Positions 8,292 to 17,672 are shown, numbered from the stretch's first letter. The stretch: 64,000 nucleotides of DNA from Bradyrhizobium sp. BTAi1 (GCF_000015165.1 NC_009485.1:310001-374000), one strand, 5' to 3'. Notes: generated by a model from the letters alone, not told the origin. A program made the numbers and translations.

Positions 8292-9029
8292 CTACCATTT
8301 CTCACCAAACGGCCGGATCTCCATTTCGAAGGTCCACGCCGTCCTGGGCTGCTGGTAGAGCTGCCAATAGGCGCCGGCAACCGAGGCCGGCGGCATCAGC
8401 AGGTCGGGATTGTCCAGCGCCTCCTCGCCCCAGAGCTGGACGCGGCGCTCGCGCACCCAGGCGGTGTCGACGCCGGAATCGATGATCAGATGCGCGACAT
8501 GGATGTTCTTCGGCATCAGCTCGCGGGCCATGGATTGTGCCACCGCGCGCAGGCCGAACTTCGCCGATGCAAAGGCGGCAAAGCCGGAGCCGCCGCGCAG
8601 CGAGGCGGTGGCACCGGTGAAGAAGATCTTGCCGCCGCCGCGCGGCAGCATCAGCCGGGCAGCCTCGCGTCCGGTGACGAAGCCCGCCCAGCACGCCATT
8701 TCCCAGACCTTGCGGAACACGCGGTCGGTCGTCTCCAGAATCGGAAAATTGACGTTGGCACCGACGTTGAAGATGACGACCTCCAGCGGCGCATGCTTGT
8801 CGGCCTCGTTGAGGAAGGCGGTGGTCTCCTCCTCTTTGCGCGCATCGAGCGAGCGTGCCACGATCCGGCCGCCGGCGGCTTCGACCTCGGCCACCAGCGG
8901 CGCAAGTTTGTCGCCATTGCGACGGCCGGCGAACACCGTGAAGCCTTCAGAAGCAAACTTCTTGACGATCTCGGCGCCGATATAGTCACCGGCGCCGATC
9001 ACGGCGACGGTGGCGTTGCGCTGCTGCAT
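8292..9029 (-). CDS. SDR-family protein with Phe in place of the catalytic Tyr
   Basis: The 245-residue protein has a short-chain dehydrogenase Rossmann fold. The nucleotide loop is VAVIGAGDYIGAEI (8-21), a variant of TGxxxGIG; FAGRRNGDKL suggests NADP preference; and FNVGAN stands where NNAG is usual. The active-site line reads FTGATASLRG...FAAFASAKFGL, so the YxxxK motif is FASAK: the lysine is kept and the tyrosine is phenylalanine. Classical SDR redox chemistry would be impaired. From memory, some alphaproteobacterial SDR branches share this change, so it may be a stable variant. It sits 71 bases downstream of the HCCA-isomerase-like gene on the same strand. Its stop codon abuts the palindromic repeat. 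Substrate unknown. Confidence 0.82.
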   Translation of the reverse strand: MQQRNATVAVIGAGDYIGAEIVKKFASEGFTVFAGRRNGDKLAPLVAEVEAAGGRIVARSLDARKEEETTAFLNEADKHAPLEVVIFNVGANVNFPILETTDRVFRKVWEMACWAGFVTGREAARLMLPRGGGKIFFTGATASLRGGSGFAAFASAKFGLRAVAQSMARELMPKNIHVAHLIIDSGVDTAWVRERRVQLWGEEALDNPDLLMPPASVAGAYWQLYQQPRTAWTFEMEIRPFGEKW

Positions 9030-9100
9030 GGTCGTCTCCGTTCAGCTCGTCTACGCGTTCTCGGACCTGAATCCGCACGGCCTCGTCGCGACGGTGGAGA

Positions 9101-9706
9101 TCATCCGAGGATCATCTCCTCGACATCGCGCAGTTGTTCCTTGCCGAAGAACATGTCGGTGCCGACGAAGAAGGTCGGCGAGCCGAATGCGCCGCGTTCG
9201 ACCGCGGCCTGCGTGTTCTCCACGAGCTTTGCCTTGACCTCCGGCTCCTGGGCGCGCGCGAAAAGTTTCGCGCCGTCGAGACCTGATGACGTGATCGCCG
9301 CGATGGCGGTTGCCGGATCGTCCATCTTCTTGGGTTCGCGCCACATGTGGTGGAACGCCGCGTCGACATAGGCCTCGAACACGCCTTCGAACTGGGCGGC
9401 GACGGCCGCGCGCATCAGGTTCAGCGTGTTGACCGGGAAATGCGGGTTCCAGACCCAGGGCTGGACGTGATAGCGCTTGAGGAAGCGCTGCGTCTCGATC
9501 TCGTGGAATTCGCGCTTGTTCTTGATGCCGGCGAGCGACTCGGCCGGCGACTTGTTGTTGGTCGCCTTGAAGATGCCGCCGAGCAGCACGGGGACATAAG
9601 AGAAGCGGACGCCGATACGTTGCTCGATCGCCGGGATCGCCTCATGGCTGAGATAGGCGTTGGGGCTGCCGAAATCGAACAGGAACTCGGGGGCTGGTCG
9701 GCTCAC
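9101..9706 (-). CDS. 2-hydroxychromene-2-carboxylate isomerase-like protein (DsbA/GST-kappa fold)
   Basis: The product (201 residues) begins EFLFDFGSPNAYLSHEAIP, the DxxSPxxYL motif of the HCCA isomerase / kappa-GST family, with Ser14 in the glutathione-contacting position and no CxxC. Near the C-terminus GAFGSPTFFVG and MFFGKEQL are the cis-Pro and helix elements of the same fold. Family members isomerise glutathione-dependent aromatic intermediates such as hydroxychromene carboxylate in naphthalene breakdown. No naphthalene genes are present, so the physiological substrate is unknown. It probably shares a transcript with the SDR gene downstream. Confidence 0.85.
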   Translation of the reverse strand: MSRPAPEFLFDFGSPNAYLSHEAIPAIEQRIGVRFSYVPVLLGGIFKATNNKSPAESLAGIKNKREFHEIETQRFLKRYHVQPWVWNPHFPVNTLNLMRAAVAAQFEGVFEAYVDAAFHHMWREPKKMDDPATAIAAITSSGLDGAKLFARAQEPEVKAKLVENTQAAVERGAFGSPTFFVGTDMFFGKEQLRDVEEMILG

Positions 9707-9812
9707 AGGCAGTCTCCTCGGATATTTTTCATATTGTGATCCAAGGCGCCAATTGCGTCCAGGGCTTTATGATGAGCGTCATATTGCACGCGGCGGGATG
9801 CTGCGGCCCGCG

Positions 9813-11159
9813 TCAGACCATGCGGCGCACTGTCCGCTTGCGCCAGACCAGGAGATAATAGCTCATCTGCAGCAGCATCATCGCGGTGAACGTGATCGGA
9901 TAAGCGAGCCAGACGCCGTCGAGGCCGATGCTGCGGCTGAGCCACGTTGCCGCGGGCACCTCGATCGCTGCGATCGAGAAAGCGGAAATCGCCAACGGCA
10001 TCCACACCGTCCCGCCGGCGCGCATCGCCGCCGAGAAGGTCGTGGACATGCCGAACAGAACCGAGCTCCACAGCACGATGTGCAGCGAGCGCTGTGCGAC
10101 CTCGATCACCTCAGGATCGGTGATGAAGAACCCCATCAGCGTTCGCGAGAACAGATAGCCCAGCACGACCAGGCCGCCGGTCAGCACGACATTCATCTCG
10201 ACCCCGGTGCGCACGATGCGGCCGATCTGCTCCGGGCTGCCGCGGCCGATCGCCTGGGCGCCGAAGATCGAGACCGAGATGGCGATCGACAGCGCCGGAA
10301 ACTGCACATAACCCAGCACCTGGTTGACCGCGCCATAGGCGGCGGTCGCGTCCGAGCCGAAGCCGTTCACGAGGCCGATCAGCACCATCTCGGCCAGGGA
10401 CATCACGATCATGCCGATCGCTGCGGGAATGCCGAGCCGCAGCACGATGCGCAGCAGCTTCGGATCGGGCCGCATGCCGCGCAGAAAGGCCGCATCGATC
10501 GCCAGCGGATGCTTGCGCCGGAGCAGATGAAGATGGAGTCCGCCGAGCGTCACCAAGGTCGAGATCGCCGAGGCCCAGGCTGCGCTCGCGACGCCGAGTT
10601 GCGGCGCCCCAAGCCAGCCGCGGATGAAGATCGGCGTCAGCACCAGGCCGAGCACGGTGGATGCAGCCAGCGCAGCGAGCGGTGTCACGGTGTCGCCGAC
10701 CGCGCGCATCTGCGACGACAGCAGGATATAGGCGAAGGTCAGCGGCATCGTGATCATCATGATACGGGCATAGCCCGCCGCGGCATCGAGGATGTTGGCG
10801 GGCGTTGCGAGCGCGCTCAGCAAGTCGCGGCTGAACAGTCCGCCGACCGCGATCAGCGCGGCGAGCAGCAATGTGATGGTCAGCGTCGTACCCGCGATCG
10901 CCTTGACCTTCGCGGGCTCCTTGGCGCCCCAGGCCTGGCCGATCAGGATGCTGGCGCCGGAGCCGAGCCCCATGACAAAGGCCACGAAGAAGAACATCGC
11001 TGGAAAGAACACCGAGACTGCGGCGAGCGCGTCCACCCCGATCATCTGGCCGAGATAGACGTTGTTGATGGTACCGAACAGCGATTGCAGGATGTTGCTC
11101 AGCATCATCGGCGCGAGAAACATCAGGAACGGCTTGCGAAGCGGAGCGGGAGCGGACAC
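9813..11159 (-). CDS. MATE-family multidrug/toxin efflux transporter
   Basis: The 448-residue protein has about twelve hydrophobic spans in two similar halves. MATE landmarks are APMMLSNILQSLFGTINNVYLGQMIG in helix 1-2 (DUF-free, with the polar NN pair) and GSGASILIGQAWGAKEPAK after helix 2, mirrored in the second half by GYVQFPALSIAISVSIFGAQAIGRG. The family exports cationic drugs or metabolites by Na+ or H+ antiport across the inner membrane. The specific substrate cannot be read. The 105 bases on either side carry no other gene. Confidence 0.92.
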   Translation of the reverse strand: MSAPAPLRKPFLMFLAPMMLSNILQSLFGTINNVYLGQMIGVDALAAVSVFFPAMFFFVAFVMGLGSGASILIGQAWGAKEPAKVKAIAGTTLTITLLLAALIAVGGLFSRDLLSALATPANILDAAAGYARIMMITMPLTFAYILLSSQMRAVGDTVTPLAALAASTVLGLVLTPIFIRGWLGAPQLGVASAAWASAISTLVTLGGLHLHLLRRKHPLAIDAAFLRGMRPDPKLLRIVLRLGIPAAIGMIVMSLAEMVLIGLVNGFGSDATAAYGAVNQVLGYVQFPALSIAISVSIFGAQAIGRGSPEQIGRIVRTGVEMNVVLTGGLVVLGYLFSRTLMGFFITDPEVIEVAQRSLHIVLWSSVLFGMSTTFSAAMRAGGTVWMPLAISAFSIAAIEVPAATWLSRSIGLDGVWLAYPITFTAMMLLQMSYYLLVWRKRTVRRMV

Positions 11160-11264
11160 AGCATGTTTCCGTCGACCGCCGTCATGCTTGGATCGGCCGT
11201 CGCGTTGAAGAAGGTGAGACCGGAGCCTGCCACGAATGGTCGGCCTCGGCGTTTTTTGTCCGGC

Positions 11265-11837
11265 TTACTCGCCGCGGTGGCGGTTGGCGAGCGCGACCAC
11301 ATGGTCGCGGATGTCGGCGGGCCAGGTCGCGATCAGCGCAGCCAGGCGCGGGAGATCGCCGGCGAACAGCGCCCGTGACGCCTCCTCGAATTGCGGCAGA
11401 TGGCTGCCGATCCCCGACATGAAATGATAGGCCGCATCGCGCGCCTCGCGGGCGCGATCGGTGTCGCCGCTGGCGCGCCGGGCGTCATGGACCAGCTTCC
11501 GCAATGCGACCGAAGCACCGCCCGGCTGCGCGTTCAGCCATTCCCAATGCTGGGGCAGCAAGGTCACCTCGCGCGCGACGACGCCAAGCTTCGGGCGGCC
11601 GCGGCCGCGCGGCTCGGTCGGCTGCTCCGTGGCCGCAGAGCCGGCATCGCTCGGCAGCCGTGCCAGAATTTCCCGGTCACTGCCCCGCAGGTCCAGATCG
11701 ATCGGTTGTCCAGTGCGGTCGCTGAAGATCATGACCGGCGCGTCGGTCGGAGCAGCGTGCTTGAGCACGAGCGCCACCTTGGCCAGCGGGCCGGTCGTGA
11801 TCCGGGTGTGCCCGCCGAAGGCCGTATAGGTATCCAT
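11265..11837 (-). CDS. DUF2239-family protein
   Basis: The 190-residue product has the features I recall for DUF2239: an N-terminal YTAFGGHTRITTGPLA, a strand-rich section DLDLRGSDREILARL, the basic segment RGRGRPKLGVVAREVTLLP (about residues 90-108), then WLNAQPGGASVALRKLV and a C-terminal helical part. RGRGRPKLG resembles an AT-hook, and the following VTLLPxHWEWL resembles a short helix-turn-helix-like region in some regulators; function is not established. The start at 11837 is preferred over an earlier frame opening because AGGGGA lies upstream and the family usually begins at this point. Two CCGGGTA elements lie just upstream, so it may be autoregulated. Confidence 0.78.
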   Translation of the reverse strand: MDTYTAFGGHTRITTGPLAKVALVLKHAAPTDAPVMIFSDRTGQPIDLDLRGSDREILARLPSDAGSAATEQPTEPRGRGRPKLGVVAREVTLLPQHWEWLNAQPGGASVALRKLVHDARRASGDTDRAREARDAAYHFMSGIGSHLPQFEEASRALFAGDLPRLAALIATWPADIRDHVVALANRHRGE

Positions 11838-11870
11838 ATGCTTGCGGTCCCCTATATGTTGGGCAAATAT

Positions 11871-11910
11871 CACCCGGGTAGAAATTAAAGTCAATATTAT
11901 CCGGGTATTT
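11871..11910. promoter_or_regulatory. Paired CCGGGTA elements between DUF2239 and GST genes
   Basis: CACCCGGGTAG (11871-11881) and TATCCGGGTAT (11899-11909) are near-palindromic and lie 27 bases apart. The AT-rich stretch between them is unlike the surrounding GC-rich DNA. They sit 34-72 bases upstream of the minus-strand DUF2239 start and about 100 bases upstream of the plus-strand GST. The spacing suggests a two-site operator overlapping a divergent promoter; the binding protein is unknown. Confidence 0.45.
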
Positions 11911-12004
11911 TATTCGCGCCGCCGCGAGCCCTGCCGCTCGCCGAAGTCATCGGGCCCTGCTACGGAACACCGCCTGCTTCCGCGATCCGTCTTTCGGGGA
12001 CCTC

Positions 12005-12670
12005 ATGCTGACCGTTCATCACCTCAACAATTCCCGCTCGCAACGCGTGCTCTGGCTGCTCGAGGAGCTCGGCGTGCCCTATGACATCATCCGCTACGAG
12101 CGCCAGCCTGACATGCGCGCGCCGAAGGAGCTGCGCGCCATTCATCCGCTCGGCAAGTCGCCGGTCATCACCGACAATGGCAACACGGTCGCCGAATCCG
12201 GCGCCATCGTCGAATATCTGATCGATACCTACGGCAACGGCCGCCTGATCCCGCCGCCGAAGACGCCGGAGCGTTTGCGCTATTCCTATTGGCTGCATTA
12301 CGCCGAGGGTTCGGCGATGCCGCTGCTGCTGTTGAAGCTGCTGTTCAATATCATGCCCAAGCGCGCCCCGGCGCTGCTGCGTCCGCTGGTGCGCAAAGTG
12401 TCGAACCAGGCGCTCACCACGCTGGTCAACCCGCAGCTGAAACAGCACATGGCGTTCTGGGAGAGCGAACTCCAGAAGAGCGAATGGTTCGCCGGCGATC
12501 AGTTCACCGCGGCGGACATCCAGATGAGCTTCCCGCTGCAGGCCGCGGCGTCGCGCGGCGGGCTGGAGCACGGTCATCCCCGCGCGATGGACTTCCTGGC
12601 CCGCATCGAAGCGCGGCCTGCCTATAAGATCGCGCTGGAGAAGGGCGGCCCCTACGAGGTCGGCCGCTGA
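12005..12670 (+). CDS. Glutathione S-transferase
   Basis: The 221-residue product has a thioredoxin-like N-terminal domain with HHLNNSRSQRVLWLLEELG (5-23), where Ser10 or Ser12 would contact glutathione, KSPVITDNGNTVAESGAIVEYL with the cis-Pro and the ES glutathione-binding pair (about 56-77), and an all-helical C-terminal domain with FAGDQFTAADIQMSFPL (about 162-178). Class is closest to beta/theta-like bacterial GSTs. It would conjugate or bind electrophiles in the cytoplasm. It is convergent with the serine hydrolase, whose stop lies five bases away. Confidence 0.9.
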   Translation: MLTVHHLNNSRSQRVLWLLEELGVPYDIIRYERQPDMRAPKELRAIHPLGKSPVITDNGNTVAESGAIVEYLIDTYGNGRLIPPPKTPERLRYSYWLHYAEGSAMPLLLLKLLFNIMPKRAPALLRPLVRKVSNQALTTLVNPQLKQHMAFWESELQKSEWFAGDQFTAADIQMSFPLQAAASRGGLEHGHPRAMDFLARIEARPAYKIALEKGGPYEVGR

Positions 12671-12674
12671 GAGG

Positions 12675-14081
12675 CTACTTCACGGCGGTCGCCGGCGACT
12701 CGGTTGCCGCGATCACCTCGCGGACCAGCCGGGCGACGCCCCTGATGTCGCCGTCCGGATCGACGGAATCGCCGAGGCGGACCACCACCATGCGCTGGCT
12801 CGGCATGATCACGAGCCGCTGGCCGAGCAGGCCGAAGGCGAAGAACGCGTCCGCCGGGATACCCTGCTTGGCGCGTCCGAGCGCGTGGGCATGCTGGCTG
12901 CGGTTGGTCCACAGGCCCGCGCCATAGTCGGTGTCCAGCGTCGCCTTGGCGGACATCGCGACCCAGCCTTCCGGGAGAATGCGTCGGTCGCCGACCACCC
13001 CGTCGCCGAGATAGAGCAGGCCGAGCTTCGCCCAGTCGCGCGCGCTCGCCAGCATGTTGGCGTAGCCCTGCATCGTTCCGGTGCCGTCATATTGCAGCGT
13101 CGCGCTGCGCATGCCGAGCGGGCCGAACAGCTCGCGCCAGGCGAGCTCGATGGTCTGCTCCGGTCCACCGGCGGCATCGCGGATGATACGGGCCAGGATC
13201 TGGGTCGAGGCGCTTGAATAGGCCCAGCGCTGCCCGGGCGGCGCGATCAGCGGGGCATGCACCGCAAACGCCGCCATGTCGCGGTGGATCTCCATCTGGC
13301 TCGATGGATCGAAGCCTGAATTGGTCTCGTCCAGCGCCAGCCCGCTGGTCATCCGCATCAGCTGCTCGAGTGTGATGTCGTGCCGGCCGTCCGCCGCGTC
13401 GCGCCACTCCGCGACCGGAGCCGGCATTTGTGGGCTGAGCCTGCCCTGCCGGGTGAGAATCCCGAGCAGGGCATTGGTGACCGTCTTGGTCATCGAGAAG
13501 CCGATCAGCGGCGTGTCGACACCGATCGTCGCGGCGTAGCGTTCGGCGATCAGCCGGCCGTCCTTGATGACGACGACCGCCTTGGTGCGCCGGAGTGGCG
13601 GGCTCGCAGGCTCCTCGAAGGCGTGATCGAGCGCCGCCCTCAGGCCGGCGTCAGCAGGCTCGACCGGATCGGCTGCGGCAATGTCCGGCAGGTCCGGTGC
13701 AGGCGCGGCCGCGCGCAGCGCCCCGACATTGCTGTGCGGCAGGTAAGGTGGCTTCTGGCCCTGCAGCGACACGCAGCCGAGGCCGTCATGGTAGGAGGCC
13801 CGGCTGACATGCAGGCCGAGCAGCGAGGCATCGACGATGCGCGTGTCCCGCTCGACCCGATAGCGCATGACGGCGCGCAGGCGACGCAGGCCCGGCCGCT
13901 CCATCGTTTCGGCAAATGTGGTTTGCGGGTCCAGGCCGGACACGAAGGTCTTGGCACAGACCATCTGAGCGACCGCCGTCGTCGCGGACCGTAATGCACG
14001 ATCGGGCCGATAGGTGAGCCAGCCTGCCACCAGCAGACCCACAAGCACCAGCAGACCGACTACGAATCTTCGCAAATGCAC
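12675..14081 (-). CDS. Serine hydrolase, class C beta-lactamase-like, membrane-anchored or exported
   Basis: The product (468 residues) starts with an uncleaved-looking hydrophobic segment (RRFVVGLLVLVGLLVAGWL). The penicillin-binding fold follows, with SMTK (SxxK) near residue 196 carrying the nucleophile and its lysine, then WAYSSAST where YxN is expected (Tyr kept, Asn replaced by Ser). The region before the fold, about 150 residues, is not part of the common domain. In spacing it resembles 6-aminohexanoate-dimer hydrolase and related esterases more than true beta-lactamases. A periplasmic amidase or esterase role is likely; the substrate is unknown. A gap of 242 bases to ggt upstream holds nothing I can name. 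Confidence 0.85.
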   Translation of the reverse strand: MHLRRFVVGLLVLVGLLVAGWLTYRPDRALRSATTAVAQMVCAKTFVSGLDPQTTFAETMERPGLRRLRAVMRYRVERDTRIVDASLLGLHVSRASYHDGLGCVSLQGQKPPYLPHSNVGALRAAAPAPDLPDIAAADPVEPADAGLRAALDHAFEEPASPPLRRTKAVVVIKDGRLIAERYAATIGVDTPLIGFSMTKTVTNALLGILTRQGRLSPQMPAPVAEWRDAADGRHDITLEQLMRMTSGLALDETNSGFDPSSQMEIHRDMAAFAVHAPLIAPPGQRWAYSSASTQILARIIRDAAGGPEQTIELAWRELFGPLGMRSATLQYDGTGTMQGYANMLASARDWAKLGLLYLGDGVVGDRRILPEGWVAMSAKATLDTDYGAGLWTNRSQHAHALGRAKQGIPADAFFAFGLLGQRLVIMPSQRMVVVRLGDSVDPDGDIRGVARLVREVIAATESPATAVK

Positions 14082-14323
14082 CAGAACGTCCGACGTCGCC
14101 TCGCGGGCGAGCCCTCGCTGCGCCCTGGACTTCTTCTAGCCCGCCCGGGCCGGCACGCCAACGGCGCGAACGGCCGAATGGACGCGCCAGACGGCGGCAA
14201 ATCGTCCTGCTGCCTCATTCTGGCCGCCAGGCTCGCCTCGCACCTTCCGCCGGCCGGTTCCGCGCGGGAACGGCAGATCATGGTGCGACACGATCGAGAC
14301 CGATCGTTCCAGGACATCATGAT

Positions 14324-16093
14324 CTAACGTCCTGCGGCGGCTGCCCCCTTGCTGCGCGGATCCGGGGCACCGATCAGCCCTGCGGGCGTGACCAGGATCG
14401 AGTTGGCTGACGTCCGCCCCATCGGTTCCTCGATCCGGTGGCCTAGCGCGCGCAGATCGGCGAGCACATCATCGGCAAAGCCCTTTTCGACACGCACCTC
14501 GTCCGGCATCCATTGATGGTGCAGGCGGGGCGCTTTGACCGCCTCGCGGACGTCCAGCTGATAATCGAGCACATTCACGATCACCTGCAGCACGGTCGAG
14601 ATGATCCGGCTGCCGCCCGGCGAGCCCGTTACCAGCACCGGTTGGCCATCCTTCAGCACGATGGTCGGCGACATCGACGACAGCGGCCGCTTGCCCGGAC
14701 CGGGCAGATTGGCCTCGAAGCCGACCAGGCCGAAGGCGTTGGAGGCGCCGGGCGCCGCGGTAAAGTCGTCGAGCTCATTGTTGAGCAGCACGCCGGTGCC
14801 TGCGGCGACCAGGCCGACGCCGTATGGAAAATTCAGCGTGTAGGTGTTGCTGACGGCGTTGCCGTCATTGTCGACCACCGAGAAATGCGTGGTGTTGCTC
14901 CCCTCGCGCAGCGGCTTGATGTTGAGCACGTCGCCGGCGCTGGTGGCGCGCATCGGATCGATGCTGGCGCGCTGACGCGCCGCGTAATCCTTGGACAGCA
15001 TCGCGCGCACCGGCGCATCGACGAAGGCCGGGTCGCCGAGATAGCGGGCCCGATCCGCATAGGCCCGCTTCATCGCCTCGATCAGCAGATGCAACGACGC
15101 CGGGGAGCCCTGCTTGAGCTCGGCCAGCGGAAAGCCCTCCAGGATGTTCAGCATCTCGACGAGCACGGTGCCGCCGGAGGAGGGTAGCGGCATCGAGACG
15201 ATGTCATGGCCGCGATAGGTGCCTCGCACCGGCGTGCGCAGCACCGGCTGATAGGATTTCAGATCGTCCGTCGTCATGATGCCGCCGGCATCCTGGATCG
15301 CCTTGGCGAGCTTGTCGGCGACCGGTCCTTCGTAGAAGCCGCGCGGTCCCTGCTCGGCGATCGCGGTCAGCGTGGTGGCGAGATCGCGCTGGACCAGCCG
15401 ATCGCCTTCCTTGAGCGCGGCGCCATCGGGCCGCATGAAGATCGCCGCCGAGGATGTCCACTTCGCCAGCCGCGGCGCCATCATCGGCAGGGTGACGGCG
15501 ACGTCGTCGGCGACGGGGATGCCCTCGCGCGCCAGCACGATGGCCGGATGAAGCAATTGCGCCAAAGTGAATTTGCCCGAGCCGTATTTTTCCAGCGCCA
15601 GCGCCAGTCCCGCCACCGATCCGGGCACGCCGATCGAGAGCGCCGAATCGCGCGACTTGGCATTGTCGGGCTTGCCGTCGGCGCCGAGAAAGCTGTCGCG
15701 CGTCATCGCGGCCGGCCCGGTCTCGCGATAGTCGATAGCGACGTCCTCATGGCTGGCGGCGAGATGGATGACCATGAAGCCGCCGCCGCCGATATTGCCG
15801 GCGACCGGGTAGGTCACCGCCATTGCAAAGCCGGTGGCGACCGCGGCATCGATCGCGTTGCCGCCGAGGGCCAGGATCCGCTCGCCGACCTGCGCCGCGA
15901 TCCGCTCCTGCGCCACCACCATGCCATGCGCGGGTGGTTGCGCCGGCGCGGTGACGCCAGGCGGCAGCGGGATGTCGATGCCTTGCGCGTCAAAGGCCCG
16001 CGCCGGCGCGCCACCGGCCAGCAGCAGCGTGACGCCGGCCGCCCATGCCAGCCGCGAAAGGAAACGTCGTCGATCAAACGTGAACGTGCGCAT
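14324..16093 (-). CDS. ggt: Gamma-glutamyltransferase (glutathione hydrolase) precursor
   Basis: The 589-residue precursor begins with a twin-arginine-like signal (DRRRFLSR then a hydrophobic stretch). The large subunit has GGNAIDAAVATGFAMAVTYPVAGNIGGGGFMV (about 78-107), and the autoprocessing site lies at Thr401 in SNTTHFSVVDNDGNAV, where the small subunit begins. The small subunit ends with the conserved GSPGGSRIISTVLQV and RLHHQWMPDE. The enzyme is self-cleaving, acts in the periplasm, and removes the gamma-glutamyl group from glutathione or transfers it to amino acids. Length and motifs are complete. A glutathione-linked GST gene lies about 2 kb away but is not in the same operon. Confidence 0.95.
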   Translation of the reverse strand: MRTFTFDRRRFLSRLAWAAGVTLLLAGGAPARAFDAQGIDIPLPPGVTAPAQPPAHGMVVAQERIAAQVGERILALGGNAIDAAVATGFAMAVTYPVAGNIGGGGFMVIHLAASHEDVAIDYRETGPAAMTRDSFLGADGKPDNAKSRDSALSIGVPGSVAGLALALEKYGSGKFTLAQLLHPAIVLAREGIPVADDVAVTLPMMAPRLAKWTSSAAIFMRPDGAALKEGDRLVQRDLATTLTAIAEQGPRGFYEGPVADKLAKAIQDAGGIMTTDDLKSYQPVLRTPVRGTYRGHDIVSMPLPSSGGTVLVEMLNILEGFPLAELKQGSPASLHLLIEAMKRAYADRARYLGDPAFVDAPVRAMLSKDYAARQRASIDPMRATSAGDVLNIKPLREGSNTTHFSVVDNDGNAVSNTYTLNFPYGVGLVAAGTGVLLNNELDDFTAAPGASNAFGLVGFEANLPGPGKRPLSSMSPTIVLKDGQPVLVTGSPGGSRIISTVLQVIVNVLDYQLDVREAVKAPRLHHQWMPDEVRVEKGFADDVLADLRALGHRIEEPMGRTSANSILVTPAGLIGAPDPRSKGAAAAGR

Positions 16094-16193
16094 CGAGATT
16101 CTGCCGTCGCTGACATCCGTCCGGGATCATCAGATGTTATAGGGCCGCGTCGTCGGCGTAAAACGCGATGCCGTGATCGCAAGGGACTTTGCA

Positions 16194-17597
16194 ATGGCTG
16201 TTACCACGATCGAGACGTCAGATGCGGCTCAGCAGCGGGTCTATCCGCGGCGCGCCGCCGTCGTCAGCTGGATCTTCTTCGATTGGGCGGCGCAGCCCTA
16301 TTTTACGCTGATCACCACCTTCGTGTTTGCGCCTTATTTCGCCGCCCATGTCGCGCCCGACGCGGCGAGCGGTCAGGCCTTGTGGGGCTTTGCCACCGCC
16401 GCGGCCGGCATCGTGATCGCGCTGCTGTCGCCGGTGTTCGGCGCCATCGCCGATGCCACCGGCCGGCGCAAGCCGTGGATCGCGGCGTTCGGCGCGATGC
16501 TCGTGGTCGGCTCCTGCCTGATGTGGATCGGCCGTCCCGGCGCGCCGGAGCTGATCGTCCCGCTGCTCGCAGCCTATGTCCTCGCCACGATCGGCGTCGA
16601 ATTCGCGACCGTGTTCAACAATGCGATGATGCCGACCCTGGTGCCGCCCGAGCGCATCGGCCGCCTCTCGGGCACCGGCTGGGCCACCGGCTATATCGGC
16701 GGCATCGTCTCGCTCATCCTCGTGCTCGGCTTCCTCGCCGCCAATCCCGACAGTGGCCGCACTCTGTTCGGGTTGCAGCCGCTGTTCGGTCTCGATCCGG
16801 TGACGCATGAGGGCGATCGCATCTCCGGTCCGCTCACCGGCCTCTGGTTCATCGTGTTCGTGCTGCCGATGTTCCTGTTCACGCCGGACTATCCGGCGCG
16901 GCACCGGCTCGGCGCCGCGATGCGCGAGGGCCTCGGTCAATTGCAGGCGACGTTGCGCAGCCTGCCGCAGCAGCGCGACATCGCGCTCTTTCTCATCGCC
17001 AACATGATCTACACCGATGGCCTCGTGTCGCTGTTCGCCTTCGGCGGCATCTATGCGGCGGGCACGTTCGGCTGGAACACGATCCAGATCGGCACGTTCG
17101 GCATCATCCTCGCGGCGGCCGGCACGCTGGGCGGCTGGTTCGGCGGCAAGCTTGACGACCGGCTCGGACCGAAGCGCGTCATCGCCGGCAGCATGACGCT
17201 TCTGCTGCTCGCGATCATTGCGATCCTGCTGGTGAGCCGCGATTCGATCCTGTTCATTCCGGTGACGCCGGCGATGCCCGGCGGTCCGCTGTTCGCGTCG
17301 CTGCCGGAGCGCGCCTATCTGCTGCTCGGCTGCATCATCGGCGCCTGCGGCGCGCCGCTGCAGGCGGCGTCGCGCTCGCTGCTGATCCGGATGGTGCCGC
17401 GGGATCAGGTCGCGCAATATTTCGGCCTGTTCGCGCTCACGGGCAAGGTGACATCCTTCATCGGCCCGCTGCTGATCGGCACCGTCACCGCGCTCACTGC
17501 GAGCCAGAAGGCCGGCATGGCCGTGCTGGTGCTGTTCTTCGCCGCCGGGCTGCTGCTGCTGGCGCGGGTCAACGCCCATGGTCATGCGCGGGCTTGA
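16194..17597 (+). CDS. MFS transporter, UMF1/Atg22-like
   Basis: The product (467 residues) has about twelve membrane spans. [27 protein letters not shown] at the N-terminus is the FDWAxxPF-type signature of the UMF1 family, and [17 protein letters not shown] is the loop 2-3 MFS motif. The family is related to the vacuolar amino acid effluxer Atg22; substrates in bacteria are not established. The ATG at 16194 is preferred to an upstream in-frame ATG because AAGGGA lies six bases before it. The last codons (GHARA) and stop run into a palindromic repeat. Divergent from ggt, with a 100-base gap. Confidence 0.88.
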   Translation: MAVTTIETSDAAQQRVYPRRAAVVSWIFFDWAAQPYFTLITTFVFAPYFAAHVAPDAASGQALWGFATAAAGIVIALLSPVFGAIADATGRRKPWIAAFGAMLVVGSCLMWIGRPGAPELIVPLLAAYVLATIGVEFATVFNNAMMPTLVPPERIGRLSGTGWATGYIGGIVSLILVLGFLAANPDSGRTLFGLQPLFGLDPVTHEGDRISGPLTGLWFIVFVLPMFLFTPDYPARHRLGAAMREGLGQLQATLRSLPQQRDIALFLIANMIYTDGLVSLFAFGGIYAAGTFGWNTIQIGTFGIILAAAGTLGGWFGGKLDDRLGPKRVIAGSMTLLLLAIIAILLVSRDSILFIPVTPAMPGGPLFASLPERAYLLLGCIIGACGAPLQAASRSLLIRMVPRDQVAQYFGLFALTGKVTSFIGPLLIGTVTALTASQKAGMAVLVLFFAAGLLLLARVNAHGHARA

Positions 17598-17665
17598 CCC
17601 GCGCAGCCATCTCAGTTCGACCAGCCTCGCTGGACGACGGATTGCCGGGGCAAGCCCGGCAATCC
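17582..17665. repeat. Double palindromic repeat between UMF1-type gene and purH
   Basis: GCGCGGG (17586-17592) pairs with CCCGCGC (17598-17604) around CTTGA, and GATTGCCGGG (17640-17649) pairs exactly with CCCGGCAATC (17655-17664) around GCAAG. The first hairpin overlaps the end of the plus-strand carrier. The element lies between convergent genes, so it could also end both transcripts, though no T-run follows. Confidence 0.8.
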
Positions 17666-17672
17666 GATCTCA

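Noticed and set aside
12675..14081. Serine hydrolase as an antibiotic-resistance beta-lactamase
   Set aside because: SxxK is present, but the YxN motif is YSS and the long N-terminal part is atypical; it resembles esterases or amide hydrolases.
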